DNA from: Pholiota molesta
Taxonomy: Eukaryota > Basidiomycota > Agaricomycetes > Agaricales > Strophariaceae
DNA length: 64,000 nucleotides
Assembly (NCBI GenBank): GCA_014925825.1
Contig: JACGCK010000164.1
Location: 1 to 64,000, forward strand
Direction: 5' to 3'
Below, piece after piece: positions 47,441-60,660 of this stretch. A program made the translations under genes and the position numbers. Numbering within the stretch: the stretch's first letter is position 1; every line of letters starts with the position of its first letter. Under the pieces are notes generated by a model that was not told the origin of the DNA, searched no databases, and worked only from the letters and a program-made list of their open reading frames with translations.

Positions 47441-47824
47441 GTAAATTGCGGGGTTTGTGTGCACACCTTGCAGCAGAATGAATTCGCGCGAACATGGGCA
47501 GATGCTGCGATGGAGTTCATGGGAAATTGGTCTTGCACGCACGTCGAACTCAAAATCACTCGGAATTCAATCCTTTCATCTGCAAGGCAACCAGTAAGTG
47601 ACTTTTTCAATCATTCCAAGGGGATTCACTCACCACGAAAATCAGGAACCGCGAGAAACACAAATCCTGTTTATTACATGCCACGGTAAGCAAAAATCCC
47701 CAGTTTAGGAACCAAACACTTACTCATTTACACGCATTATGGGACTACCTGTATTGTGAAAAGTCAGAATACTGATTGAGAGCATGGAGAACATAAGAAA
47801 CCACCTTGTAAGTGATCGATCTCG

Positions 47825-48610
47825 TGGGAACTCCAAATATGTAATTTTCAAATAAGCCGCCGAAATTCAAACAGAGTGCACCTAGAGCAAACCCATGTAT
47901 AATGAGACCATAGCATTGCTCACGGAAATTCTAGATATCTAATTAGCCTCCTAATCAGTGCCGAAACAACATAAAACAGCCTGAACACATACCATCATCC
48001 ATGTCAGTTTGCAGTGCTTGCGGGAATCCAAAAATCTAATCAGCTCCCTTATTAATGCCGCAATAATACAAAACACTAAGAATCAATTACATACCATTCT
48101 GACCTGTGAATAAGGATATCCCATGACAGAATGACGGCCATGGGAACTCGAAAAATCGAGTTAGAGTTGAGAGCTGACATAAAAGCCGCGTGAATATTTG
48201 ATGTGAACATAAAATATGGGTACAACTCACACAAGACTCACAAATATGCCAGTCCGTGGGACATCCAAAAATCGAATTTAAGGTGCAGTCTCGCAGATAA
48301 GTCAGTCAGCGGGATATCCAAAAATCGAATTTCAAGTGCTGTCCAATCATCACAGTGGAAAGTATCAGTAAAACCGTAAAATAATGGAAAGTCAATGACT
48401 CACAGATAGGTCAGTCCTCGGGACATCCAAAAATCAAATTTGAAGTGCATTGGTGTAATAAAATAACAGCCATCAAGTAGACATCTGGTATAAAATGTAG
48501 AGCTACAAAGCGACGTGGATGTATGAAATCAGAAGCTTACCTTCTGCTATACATGGGCGCCTAAATTAGAGATGCATTTGAATCAGTGCGAGAAACCAAG
48601 GTATATAATA
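47825..48610. repeat. Spaced degenerate motif family, unit 2
   Basis: Counterpart of the series at 39266-40060, with the same order of motif variants and small differences in spacing. Confidence 0.6.
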
Positions 48611-48650
48611 GAGTACCCACATATCTAGTCATTGGAATAGGGCGACACCG

Positions 48651-48854
48651 TCACAGATAGGGATGTCGATAGAGAACAGAGATAGAATTGAGCATTACGA
48701 CGGGTTGGAATGGTACAAATTCTATCCACAAGTTTCCAGTCTTTATACTCACAGAATGCCAAGCCGGACCAATTCTCACACGTCTCCCGTCACTCGTTTT
48801 CCGATCATTAAGCTTTGGAATGCACGGCAAATCCAGAGCCTTAGTTAGACCCAA
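48651..48854 (-). CDS. Conserved 67-codon reading frame (unit 2)
   Basis: Same length as the unit 1 frame; differences include Ser to Asn in the KLNDRK block and Phe to Leu in the GNLWIEF block. Confidence 0.28.
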   Translation of the reverse strand: MGLTKALDLPCIPKLNDRKTSDGRRVRIGPAWHSVSIKTGNLWIEFVPFQPVVMLNSISVLYRHPYL

Positions 48855-51238
48855 ACTAAAGTTACTGGTCCCGACCCCTGCAAAATCACTGCTCAGGGAT
48901 AAACCTTTCTCATACCCGTCTGCACTCCTTTCCTATCCAAGACTTCAATCTGTTTCTTTATATAACATTTTATCTGTGACAATATATATTTTTTCTTTAC
49001 AGTTGTCCAAGTCAAATTAAACCTTCAAAACCAATCCATTCCATGGTATTCCTCGGAAACGGATCTTCCCTTGTAACATAACCCTGTAACATCATCCAGA
49101 CGTAAGTTCCATTCTGTAGAACTAGTGCAGGTATCTCCGACTCGGAGTCTGATTAGGCCAATAATTTAACAACCGTGTGCGCGTGCGCCGCATCACGGAC
49201 ACGATGGAAACCACATTGTCACCTCCATCCCCAAATCACCACCGTAAATCCAAAAACCCGCTTCTGTTGCTAAACGTCATAAGAAGCATTGCCAATATAC
49301 ACAGAATAATTGAAATGTAACAAGTAGATGAGTGATTCGCACTCTCTCACACTGCTACTTGCCCAGTGAACTATTCTTTGCATATATTCCAATGAAAGCT
49401 TTGCTACTGGCCGAAAATTCGGCATGAGAACGATTTACAATAGAAAACATAGTAATCTAGCAGGGTTGAAGTGTTGCGAGTGAAATGTTATCAAACTTCG
49501 GCAAACGTAATTCGGTGCCCGTGCAGTGAGTCACCGTGCCCGTAACTTTGCGGAAGGTAGTACTTTCGAAGCACGAGGCCCAAGTGGCAAGATCATCAAA
49601 GTTTAGGCTATGTACGTCGTGCGAGATATGCCTACAGATTGCTGTATAAGCCATACGAAATACAATTTTTTAATTCAATTCCTAGAGCTTATTTACTGAG
49701 GGTACATGTAGGGTTGAAGCGTTGCGAGCGGCTTGATATGACATCAATCATATCGCCTGCACGCTCCGTCATTGTGCCGGAGTCGAAATATACTGCTTCC
49801 CCCTCTTGAGCTCTGCACAAGAAAGAATGTATAAAGAGATCACGATGTAAAACAGACTTTTACAGCATATCCAACGGTGTGGAAGCGCTTGAAACTAATC
49901 ACAGAGTACTTACACCATTTTTTTACAAATCATTGAGTTGATTTTGGCGTTTGGTATTTTCACACAGAATGGTCGTCAAATATAACCGTTATGTTTGTCC
50001 TTCAATTGGGTTGAAGCAGAGGAAGCAGTTGATAACTTGACGCCGCCAACGAACGAGGTTAAACGCTGGCACGCAGTGTACATTGTGTTGCCAATGAAAC
50101 GCCGCACTGCCACGCCGTTTGCACTGCCACCATTTTAGGCGCCCGTATGAGCACGCATGCTCTCAAGATTGCGCACTGGCACATTTGGGTTACCCATGAG
50201 AAGACGGCCGCGGGGATGGTTAGTTTTACCTAATATTCTATGAAGTGGGACTTACAGTTGACTACAGAGAGAGGCGTTCGGATATTAAGCTCTTTGATAA
50301 GGACGCGCTTCTCCTCTCCAATCCGCCATTTGAAATGCAGAAAACGTATCTATTTAATATCATGGCTGTATATTACATACATGTCTACAGTATCTATGTT
50401 TCTTTCTATTTTTGCGACCGCGCGGAGCGATGTGGCGGCATGTGCGATGCGACGACGGCAGCATCAAGATATAATCTGAGCGCGTCGCTGCTCCCTCCCA
50501 GATTCCATGTGGACGCCTCAAACACGTAGTAGCACATAGCCCCAATAGCACTCTAGTGTACGCAATAAATTTGGAGCGGCAAGGCTAGGCCAGCCAAGGA
50601 TACCGTACCGAGCACGACCACTCCTCCCACCCCGTTTCTCGTTTCCAGTCTATTGCGCATCGCACGGGGACCTAGAAAAACCCACGTCAAACCCCGTTAC
50701 TAGTGCGATCAAGGGTCCTCTCGGGTGCGTTGCCAGCGAAGATCGCGCGCTTCAACTTTCCGCCTGCAAATCGGTGCATTTCCTGGATGCTTGGGTTCGG
50801 AGCCTTGCATGGAATGAGCAATCTAGTGCCGTTTCCCTGTATTTTACGACATGGGAATGGGTCTTACCGGGTTCAGGATTGTTGGGGGGTGGGTAGCGAT
50901 TTGGCTTGGCCGCTGAGCAGCTGAGGTTCACAATCTTGCAAATGTAGAAACATAAACTTCATTATTGACACTCATTAACACGCTTGAATAAAACACAATA
51001 AATAGCTCGCTTTTCTGTATTTTGATTGTTATAAAATGGGCTATGAGCTTGCTATGAGCTTTCCTATTGGCAATAGGAATGGTTTACAAGACACAGGTAA
51101 GGATAAGCAACGGATACGGACGAGAAACGGAGGAGGAGATGCGGATCGGATTTCGCTTAGCGTATGCGGACCCTGGACGAGATATTATTCCCAAAGACAT
51201 CGTTTCCATTCTATGTACGTACACGGTCTACCAAGTAC

Positions 51239-51960
51239 TATATAAGACTACGGATATGCCTCTCATTCCTCATCCTGCCCTCCTCTGCTCTGCTCTGCTC
51301 TCCTCGCCTCTTCTGGTCCTCTGTCTTCTCTCGCTCTATCCCGCCGTGCTCGATGGCGCCTCATTTCCTCATCCCACTCTTCTCTGCTCTGCTCTTCTCT
51401 CGCTCTATCCGCCGAGCTCGACGGCGCTGCCCTCCGCATGTCCGCTCGTCGATGGTGATGCACTCCGCCTGGCCTACAAGTGAGCTTTTGTCATTCTTGA
51501 GTGATACATCTTATACTAACGCGCCGCACCATACCTTAGCCAGCATAGCCGTGCAGAACCTGGCTGCGCACGCGGATCGCGTTCCATCCTCGCGTACAGA
51601 GCGACGACCAACGGTGATCTACGAGATGAGGTGAGCGGTGTCCTTTAGCAGTGCATACGCACCGCACTAATGTCGTCGTCTCTCCGCAGAGCCCTTCGCT
51701 TTCGAATGCTCATCTGGAACGCACGCGTAGTGAGTAGGTGGCTGCTCGTGTCTGCGGCAACGATATTGCTTACCGCCGCCTTGAAAGGCCTGTCGTCGTG
51801 GCCGATTATGCGCGATACGCCGGCGCCGTGCCCTTGCGCAACCGCGTCAGCAAGCCTCGGTGCTGCCTCAAAGCGACGGTAAGTAACGCTATGCACGTTC
51901 TGATGCGCGTACTCACTCATATCCCGAGGCAGCATCCTATCGGCTCCTTGACTGGACCTT
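51239..51960 (+). other. Putative spliced transcription unit in the spacer (unit 2)
   Basis: TATATAA is at 51239-51245, with the same leader and intron signals as unit 1, including TACTAAC. In this unit the frame across the first two introns stays open longer (...NLAAHADRVPSSRTERR...) than in unit 1, where it stops early. Confidence 0.4.
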
Positions 51961-53942
51961 CCGCTCGTCGCGTCGCCGTCGTCCTCGTTGGGAGTGGACG
52001 TGCGCTTTCCTCCTGGCTACGGCGCCGTTCGCCGGCTCGGACGAGGCTCCCTCCCGCGGGCCCTCTGCCACCTCGTCTGCATGCCGCAGAAGGCGGCGCG
52101 CGTTGATTTCGAATCGTATCGACGCTGGGCGAAAACGGCGCTACCGGCGTGAAGGCTGTAATGCGGTGAGTAAGGCCTCTACGGTGCAGGCAGACAGGGT
52201 AGGGCTCGCTGATTTTCCTGCAGCGGAGCAGCGGCGTTGCCGCTCTCGTCTTGCCGCTGCCACGCCGCGAGTCGTCCATTAGATATCCCAGCGGCGTGGT
52301 TTCGTTGCGTCCGTAGATAGCCCTTGCCGTTGTTGCAGGAGTGTCGTCCGTGCGCCGCCGGTGTGCCTGGCTTACTGCTGTGAGCGTGATGCTGGATGGA
52401 GCGGAGAGGAGACGAAATCTACCCAGCTGGGAGCAATTGCGCATGGACCACGATCGGTGGGATTAGAAGTCTGACGCTCGCGCGATGTGCGCCGATATCG
52501 TCCAGGTCTCCTGTCACGCGCGCTCCGTTCGTCGGCGTGGTCTTTGTGTGTCGCTCTGGAAGTGCGGCTGGCAAGTTCTTGGTAAGTTCAGCGCTCGTTG
52601 ACGTTGTCGCGCAGCTGTGCACCAGTGCTCTCGTCCCCTACCCGCTCGAAAGTCGAGCCATGCGTTCGTTGCATATCCTAGCGTCGTATATGGTGCGGGC
52701 CTGGGGCGCTCTCTGTGGTAGTGGTATCGTCTCAGGGCCGCCGTGTTGCCTAGCTCAATGCTATTAAGTAGCGTGACACTGAGAGGAGGGAGCGCCACAC
52801 ACCTAGAGCTGCGCGCTGTCGGGGCTGCTTGGCTGCTGCACGCCGTAATGCGCATGAACGACCCCAGCCTATCCATACGATCTGGATGTTTGCTGCTCGC
52901 CGGGAGGGCTCCGATATCTTCTTCGCGCTCGCCGGCCCATCAAGTTCCGTGGTGTTGCTGCTCTGGAGGTGCGGTGGACTTGATATACGGCCCCGTCTGC
53001 TCTGATCTCGCTGCACTGATGTTGTACTCGCGGTCCTGAGGGAAGATGTATGCGGCGGGAGGGTGTTCTTGTCGCATCGAGGAGACGAATGCGCGGCGGG
53101 ATGGGGACATGGTGTGCTGGACCGTTATAGGCTGTGTGTAAACGAGACGGCGGACGCGTCAATGGCGTGCTTCCGTCGCCGGTGGTGCGTGGTCGTATGC
53201 TAGGTAAGTGATGGTGCGTCCTTGCGAAGTTGGCCGCTGGATGTTGAGCGGGGTGATGACGTTGGCGCTGTGACGAGCACGTTGGTAAGATTGAGAGTTT
53301 ACCCGTCGATGCCGTCGTCACTCATCGGCGCCCCGTGTCGCGGAAAACGACGTCGGCAGCCATCGTCGTTGCTGTCCAGAGCGCGCGGATGAGTTGACCG
53401 GCTCGCATCGTACAGATGAGACGTACCGGATTATGATTGCTGAGCGATCGTGCACGATGGCGCTTGATCTACACGAGGCGCTGCCGTTGTGGGCGCGCGG
53501 ATGGTGAGGTTGTACGCGCGTCGTCTGCAGCGATGCGGAGGCTGGAAGGGACAGCGCGAGGGATGGCGGAAGGCGCGAAAGGCGGAGGAAAACAGCGTGG
53601 AAACGAGAGAGGGCGGAACGGAAACGGGCACGGAACGGGTCTGTGTGTGCTCCGGAATGCGGATGGGCGGACATTCAGCACGGGGTCCTGGGTTGACGAG
53701 CGAGTCGGCGACCACGCAGAGGAGCACGGAACCGGTTTTCACTGGGCCACTTCATGACCACAAGCCGGGGGTGGGTCGAAAACAGCGCGAGCGAGTGCAC
53801 AGCGCATGCGATAAACGGCGGTGCGAGAGCAGGCTACCACTTCCAAACCAGGACGCGACCGTGACTCCGTTCTCGGGCGAGGTCACGTCCAAGATTACAG
53901 TAGTAAGTAACGCATGCGTGACAATATTCCTCATTTTCCACC

Positions 53943-55848
53943 ATGAACTCCAACGATCTCTTTTCGTTTCTCGACGATGCCGCAGAAGACGACGAAATCC
54001 ACAATGAGGAACCCATGGAACAGGACCGCCCTCCCAAGTCAAGTTTGCAAAAACGAAAAGCAGACACCCCACCACCGGCGGTTGATGCGCAAACCGCGAA
54101 TGGCGATGACGCCGACGTGAACATGGACGGCGCAGGACCTTCGGTCCCCAAAAAGCCTAGGCTATCTTCGCCCAAGCCTGTCGTTCTGGACGACTTTGAG
54201 ACGGAGGCCAAGCGGGAAGTGGCAGCGAGTGCTGGTTTGACAGGCACAGCGGAGGCGGGCCCGCGGCTAGAACTTAAACACCAGGCGAGTATCTTTCCAT
54301 GCACATAGACTGATGCTCATCCGTGCTTTTATAGGTTCGCCACCAAGTGGCAGTACCCCCTGGGTATAACTACATCCCTATATCCAAGCACGTCCCTCCT
54401 GCAAAGCCTGATCGTGAATACAAGTTCGAACTGGATCCATTTCAGAGGGTGTCGGTGTATGCGATACAACGGAACGAAAGTGTCCTTGTTTCTGCGCATA
54501 CTAGTGCCGGAAAAACGGTCGTAGCAGAATATGCCATCGCACAATGTCTCAATAGAAAACAGAGAGTCATTTATACCAGTCCCATCAAGGTTCTTATCCG
54601 TTTGAGCGTCCAAGCATGAAGCCTTCGTTTACATTGAGTTCTCTAGGCACTAAGCAATCAGAAATATCGAGAAATGTTGGCCGAATTTGGAGATGTCGGT
54701 CTCATGACGGGAGACGTTACTATCAATCCTTCAGCAACATGTTTGGTGATGACTACCGAGGTGAGTACATTGTGTATTTTGTACAAAGATCATGACTCAC
54801 TACATCCCACAGATTCTTCGTCGATGCTATACCGTGGATCCGAAATCATGCGCGAAGTAGCCTGGGTCATCTTCGACGAAATTCATTACATGCGCGACAA
54901 GGAGCGTGGTGTCGTCTGGGAAGAGACTATCATCCTTCTACCCCACACCGTTCGCTATGTCTTCCTTTCCGCCACCATCCCGAACGCCAATGCAATTCGC
55001 AGAATGGATTTGCAAGTCGCACGAACAACCATGTCACGTCGTCTATACCGATTTCCGACCGACGCCGCTTCAACATTATCTTTTCCCTGCAGGCGGCGAG
55101 GGTATCTACTTGGTCGTAAATGAAAAAGGAGAATTCCGGGAAGACAATTTCAGCAAAGCCATGGGGAAGCTGCAAGACAGCATGGGCGAGGATCCTGCGG
55201 ACGCAAAAGGCGGTAAAGGGAGGAAAGGAAAGACAAAAAAGGGTGGAAAGAAAGAAGGTGAGTAACGTCCTGACACTTCGTAATATTCCACTCACAGGTG
55301 CACAGGCCCGTCTGATATATCCAAAATCATCAAAAATGATCATGCTGAAGAACTACAACCCCGTCATCGTGTTCTCCTTCAGCAAACGCGAATGCGAAGG
55401 CCTTGCGCTCACATTGGCGAATTCGAGTTCAACTCGACGGAGGAGCAAGATCTCGTCGGAAACATCTTCAACAACGCGATCGAAAATTTGGCCGAGGACG
55501 ATCGCCAGCTACCGCAAATCACCAATTCTTCCCTCTTCTCCGGCGCGGCATCGGCATCCATCACGGTGGGCTGCTCCCCATCCTGAAAGAGGTCATCGAG
55601 ATCCTTTCCAAGAAGGTCTCATCAAGGTCCTCTTCGCCACGGAGACCTTTTCCATCGGTCTGAACATGCCCGCGAAAACCGTCGTCTTCACCGCGACGCG
55701 CAAATTCGACGGCCGAGAGTTCCGCAATATATCCTCTGGTGAATATATCCAAATGTCCGGACGCGCTGGACGTCGTGGGTTGGACGACCGTGGTGTGGTT
55801 ATCATGATGTGCGACGAGAAGCTGGAGCCGGCGTCGGCGAAGGAGATG
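53943..55848 (+). pseudogene. MTR4-like helicase, 5' half only, with several one-base indels (copy 3)
   Basis: Same exon plan as copy 2 (exon 1 53943-54284; exon 2 54335-54589; exon 3 54647-54760; exon 4 starts 54813; exon 5 ends 55848). Exon 4 lacks a G near 54820 and gains a C near 54986, so about 55 codons are out of frame. Exon 5 gains an A near 55333 and loses bases near 55420, 55527 and 55605. Motifs II-III (DEIH, SAT) fall in the shifted stretch. As written it cannot encode the helicase. Otherwise it matches copy 2 almost base for base, so assembly error is an equally good explanation. Confidence 0.75.
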
Positions 55849-56529
55849 GTGAGTGTGATTTTGAGTCGTTTTTGGCTGCTAATGTGGCTGTTTTTGGTGT
55901 TGAAATTGCCTTAAACGGGGGTAAGTTTTCTGAAATGAGCGTAGGTCACAGCTCGCAATCGGATTCTGGTAACATGCGCGCAGAGTGCAGCCCCCCCGAA
56001 GGGCAAGTCTTCCGCACCCCGCATCTATCTACTATCTACGTACTCGCTTCTATCTACGTACTCTGTAACTCTAGTTAGATACTTTGCAATGAAATGAAAC
56101 TAATTGCCTCACCATCCAATTGCCTCACCATCCAATTGCCTCACCATGTAAATTGCGGGGTTTGTGTGCACACCTTGCAGCAGAATGAATTCGCGCGAAC
56201 ATGGGCAGATGCTGCGATGGAGTTCATGGGAAATTGGTCTTGCACGCACGTCGAACTCAAAATCACTCGGAATTCAATCCTTTCATCTGCAAGGCAACCA
56301 GTAAGTGACTTTTTCAATCATTCCAAGGGGATTCACTCACCACGAAAATCAGGAACCGCGAGAAACACAAATCCTGTTTATTACATGCCACGGTAAGCAA
56401 AAATCCCCAGTTTAGGAACCAAACACTTACTCATTTACACGCATTATGGGACTACTGTATTGTGAAAAGTCAGAATACTGATTGAGAGCATGGAGAACAT
56501 AAGAAACCACCTTGTAAGTGATCGATCTC

Positions 56530-57315
56530 GTGGGAACTCCAAATATGTAATTTTCAAATAAGCCGCCGAAATTCAAACAGAGTGCACCTAGAGCAAACCC
56601 ATGTATAATGAGACCATAGCATTGCTCACGGAAATTCTAGATATCTAATTAGCCTCCTAATCAGTGCCGAAACAACATAAAACAGCCTGAACACATACCA
56701 TCATCCATGTCAGTTTGCAGTGCTTGCGGGAATCCAAAAATCTAATCAGCTCCCTTATTAATGCCGCAATAATACAAAACACTAAGAATCAATTACATAC
56801 CATTCTGACCTGTGAATAAGGATATCCCATGACAGAATGACGGCCATGGGAACTCGAAAAATCGAGTTAGAGTTGAGAGCTGACATAAAAGCCGCGTGAA
56901 TATTTGATGTGAACATAAAATATGGGTACAACTCACACAAGACTCACAAATATGCCAGTCCGTGGGACATCCAAAAATCGAATTTAAGGTGCAGTCTCGC
57001 AGATAAGTCAGTCAGCGGGATATCCAAAAATCGAATTTCAAGTGCTGTCAATCATCACAGTGGAAAGTATCAGTAAAACCGTAAAATAATGGAAAGTCAA
57101 TGACTCACAGATAGGTCAGTCTCGGGACATCCAAAAATCAAATTTGAAGTGCATTGGTGTAATAAAATAACAGCCATCAAGTAGACATCTGGTATAAAAT
57201 GTAGAGCTACAAAAGCGACGTGGATGTATGAAATCAGAAGCTTACCTTCTGCTATACATGGGCGCCTAAATTAGAGATGCATTTGAATCAGTGCGAGAAA
57301 CCAAGGTATATAATA
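56530..57315. repeat. Spaced degenerate motif family, unit 3
   Basis: Counterpart of the unit 2 series, nearly identical to it apart from single-base indels. Confidence 0.6.
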
Positions 57316-57355
57316 GAGTACCCACATATCTAGTCATTGGAATAGGGCGACACCG

Positions 57356-57559
57356 TCACAGATAGGGATGTCGATAGAGAACAGAGATAGAATTGAGCAT
57401 TACGACGGGTTGGAATGGTACAAATTCTATCCACAAGTTTCCAGTCTTTATACTCACAGAATGCCAAGCCGGACCAATTCTCACACGTCTCCCGTCACTC
57501 GTTTTCCGATCATTAAGCTTTGGAATGCACGGCAAATCCAGAGCCTTAGTTAGACCCAA
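57356..57559 (-). CDS. Conserved 67-codon reading frame (unit 3)
   Basis: Identical in translation to the unit 2 frame. Confidence 0.28.
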   Translation of the reverse strand: MGLTKALDLPCIPKLNDRKTSDGRRVRIGPAWHSVSIKTGNLWIEFVPFQPVVMLNSISVLYRHPYL

Positions 57560-59948
57560 ACTAAAGTTACTGGTCCCGACCCCTGCAAAATCACTGCTCA
57601 GGGATAAACCTTTCTCATACCCGTCTGCACTCCTTTCCTATCCAAGACTTCAATCTGTTTCTTTATATAACATTTTATCTGTGACAATATATATTTTTCT
57701 TTACAGTTGTCCAAGTCAAATTAAACCTTCAAAACCAATCCATTCCATGGTATTCCTCGGAAACGGATCTTCCCTTGTAACATAACCCTGTAACATCATC
57801 CAGACGTAAGTTCCATTCTGTAGAACTAGTGCAGGTATCTCCGACTCGGAGTCTGATTAGGCCAATAATTTAACAACCGTGTGCGGCGTGCGCCGCATCA
57901 CGGACACGATGGAAACCACATTGTCACCTCCATCCCCAAATCACCACCGTAAATCCAAAAACCCGCTTCTGTTGCTAACGTCATAAGAAGCATTGCCAAT
58001 ATACACAGAATAATTGAAATGTAACAAGTAGATGAGTGATTCGCACTCTCTCACACTGCTACTTGCCCAGTGAACTATTCTTTGCATATATTCCAATGAA
58101 AGCTTTGCTACTGGCCGAAATTCGGCATGAGAACGATTTTAACAATAGACATAGTAATCTAGCAGGGTTGAAGTGTTGCGAGTGGAAATGTTATCAAACT
58201 TCGGCAAACGTAATTCGGTGCCCGTGCAGTGAGTCACCGTGCCCGTAACTTTGCGGAAGGTAGTACTTTCGAAGCACGAGGCCCAAGTGGCAAGATCATC
58301 AAAGTTTAGGCTATGTACGTCGTGCGAGATATGCCTACAGATTGCTGTATAAGCCATACGAAATACAATTTTTTAATTCAATTCCTAGAGCTTATTTACT
58401 GAGGGTACATGTAGGGTTGAAGCGTTGCGAGCGGCTTGATATGACATCAATCATATCGCCTGCACGCTCCGTCATTGTGCCGGAGTCGAAATATACTGCT
58501 TCCCCCCTCTTGAGCTCTGCACAAGAAAGAATGTATAAAGAGATCACGATGTAAAACAGACTTTTACAGCATATCCAACGGGTGTGGAAGCGCTTGAAAC
58601 TAATCACAGAGTACTTACACCATTTTTTTACAAATCATTGAGTTGATTTTGGCGTTTGGTATTTTATCACACAGAATGGTCGTCAAATATAACCGTTATG
58701 TTTGTCCTTCAATTGGGTTGAAGCAGAGGAAGCAGTTGATAACTTGACGCCGCCAACGAACGAGGTTAAACGCTGGCACGCAGTGTACATTGTGTTGCCA
58801 ATGAAACGCCGCACTGCCACGCCGTTTGCACTGCCACCATTTTAGGCGCCCGTATGAGCACGCATGCTCTCAAGATTGCGCACTGGCACATTTGGGTTAC
58901 CCATGAGAAGACGGCCGCGGGGATGGTTAGTTTTACCTAATATTCTATGAAGTGGGACTTACAGTTGACTACAGAGAGAGGCGTTCGGATATTAAGCTCT
59001 TTGATAAGGACGCGCTTCTCCTCTCCCAATCCGCCATTTGAAATGCAGAAAACGTATCTATTTAATATCATGGCTGTATATTACATACATGTCTACAGTA
59101 TCTATGTTTCTTTCTATTTTTGCGACCGCGCGGAGCGATGTGGCGGCATGTGCGATGCGACGACGGCAGCATCAAGATATAATCTGAGCGCGTCCCGCTG
59201 CTCCCTCCCAGATTCCATGTGGACGCCTCAAACACGTAGTAGCACATAGCCCCAATAGCACTCTAGTGTACGCAATAAATTTGGAGCGGCAAGGCTAGGC
59301 CAGCCAAGGATACCCGTACCGAGCACGACCACTCCTCCCACCCCGTTTCTCGTTTCCAGTCTATTGCGCATCGCACGGGGACCTAGAAAAACCCACGTCA
59401 AACCCCGTTACTAGTGCGATCAAGGGTCCTCTCGGGTGCGTTGCCAGCGAAGATCGCGCGCTTCAACTTTCCGCCTGCAAATCGGTGCATTTCCTGGATG
59501 CTTGGTTCGGAGCCTTGCATGGAATGAGCAATCTAGTGCCGTTTCCCTGTATTTTACGACATGGAATGGGTCTTACCGGGTTCAGGATTGTTGGGGGGTG
59601 GGTAGCGATTTGGCTTGGCCGCTGAGCAGCTGAGGTTCACAATCTTGCAAATGTAGAAACATAAACTTCATTATTGACACTCATTAACACGCTTGAATAA
59701 AACACAATAAATAGCTCGCTTTTCTGTATTTTGATTGTTATAAAATGGGCTATGAGCTTGCTATGAGCTTTCCTATTGGCAATAGGAATGGTTTACAAGA
59801 CACAGGTAAGGATAAGCAACGGATACGGACGAGAAAACGGAGGAGGAGATGCGGATCGGATTTCGCTTAGCGTATGCGGACCCTGGACGAGATATTATTC
59901 CCAAAGACATCGTTTCCATTCTATGTACGTACACGGTCTACCAAGTAC

Positions 59949-60660
59949 TATATAAGACTACGGATATGCCTCTCATTCCCTCATCCTGCCTCCTCTGCTC
60001 TGCTCTGCTCTCCTCGCCTCTTCTGGTCCTCTGTCTTCTCTCGCTCTATCCCGCCGTGCTCGATGGCGCCTCATTTCCTCATCCCACTCTTCTCTGCTCT
60101 GCTCTTCTCTCGCTCTATCCGCCGAGCTCGACGGCGCTGCCCTCCGCATGTCCGCTCGTCGATGGTGATGCACTCCGCCTGGCCTACAAGTGAGCTTTTG
60201 TCATTCTTGAGTGATACATCTTATACTAACGCGCCGCACCATACCTTAGCCAGCATAGCCGTGCAGAACCTGGCTGCGCACGCGGATCGCGTTCCATCCT
60301 CGCGTACAGAGCGACGACCAACGGTGATCTACGAGATGAGGTGAGCGGTGTCCTTTAGCAGTGCATACGCACCGCACTAATGTCGTCGTCTCTCCGCAGA
60401 GCCCTTCGCTTTCGAATGCTCATCTGGAACGCACGCGTAGTGAGTAGGTGGCTGCTCGTGTCTGCGGCAACGATATTGCTTACCGCCGCCTTGAAAGGCC
60501 TGTCGTCGTGGCGATTATGCGCGATACGCCGGCGCCGTGCCCTTGCGCAACCGCGTCAGCAAGCCTCGGTGCTGCCTCAAAGCGACGGTAAGTACACGCT
60601 ATGCACGTTCTGATGCGCGTACTCACTCATATCCCGAGGCAGCATCCTATCGGCTCCTTG
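59949..60660 (+). other. Putative spliced transcription unit in the spacer (unit 3)
   Basis: TATATAA is at 59949-59955. The intron signals match unit 2, with single-base deletions in the exons. Confidence 0.38.

Larger units (their letters stand above)
45143..53855. repeat. Tandem array unit 2 (8713 bp)
   Basis: Same order and orientation as unit 1. From about 45.6 kb onward it is nearly identical to unit 3, while its first ~450 bp (promoter and exon 1) carries its own substitutions. This suggests that the most recent duplication had its breakpoint near the exon 1/exon 2 region. Confidence 0.9.
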
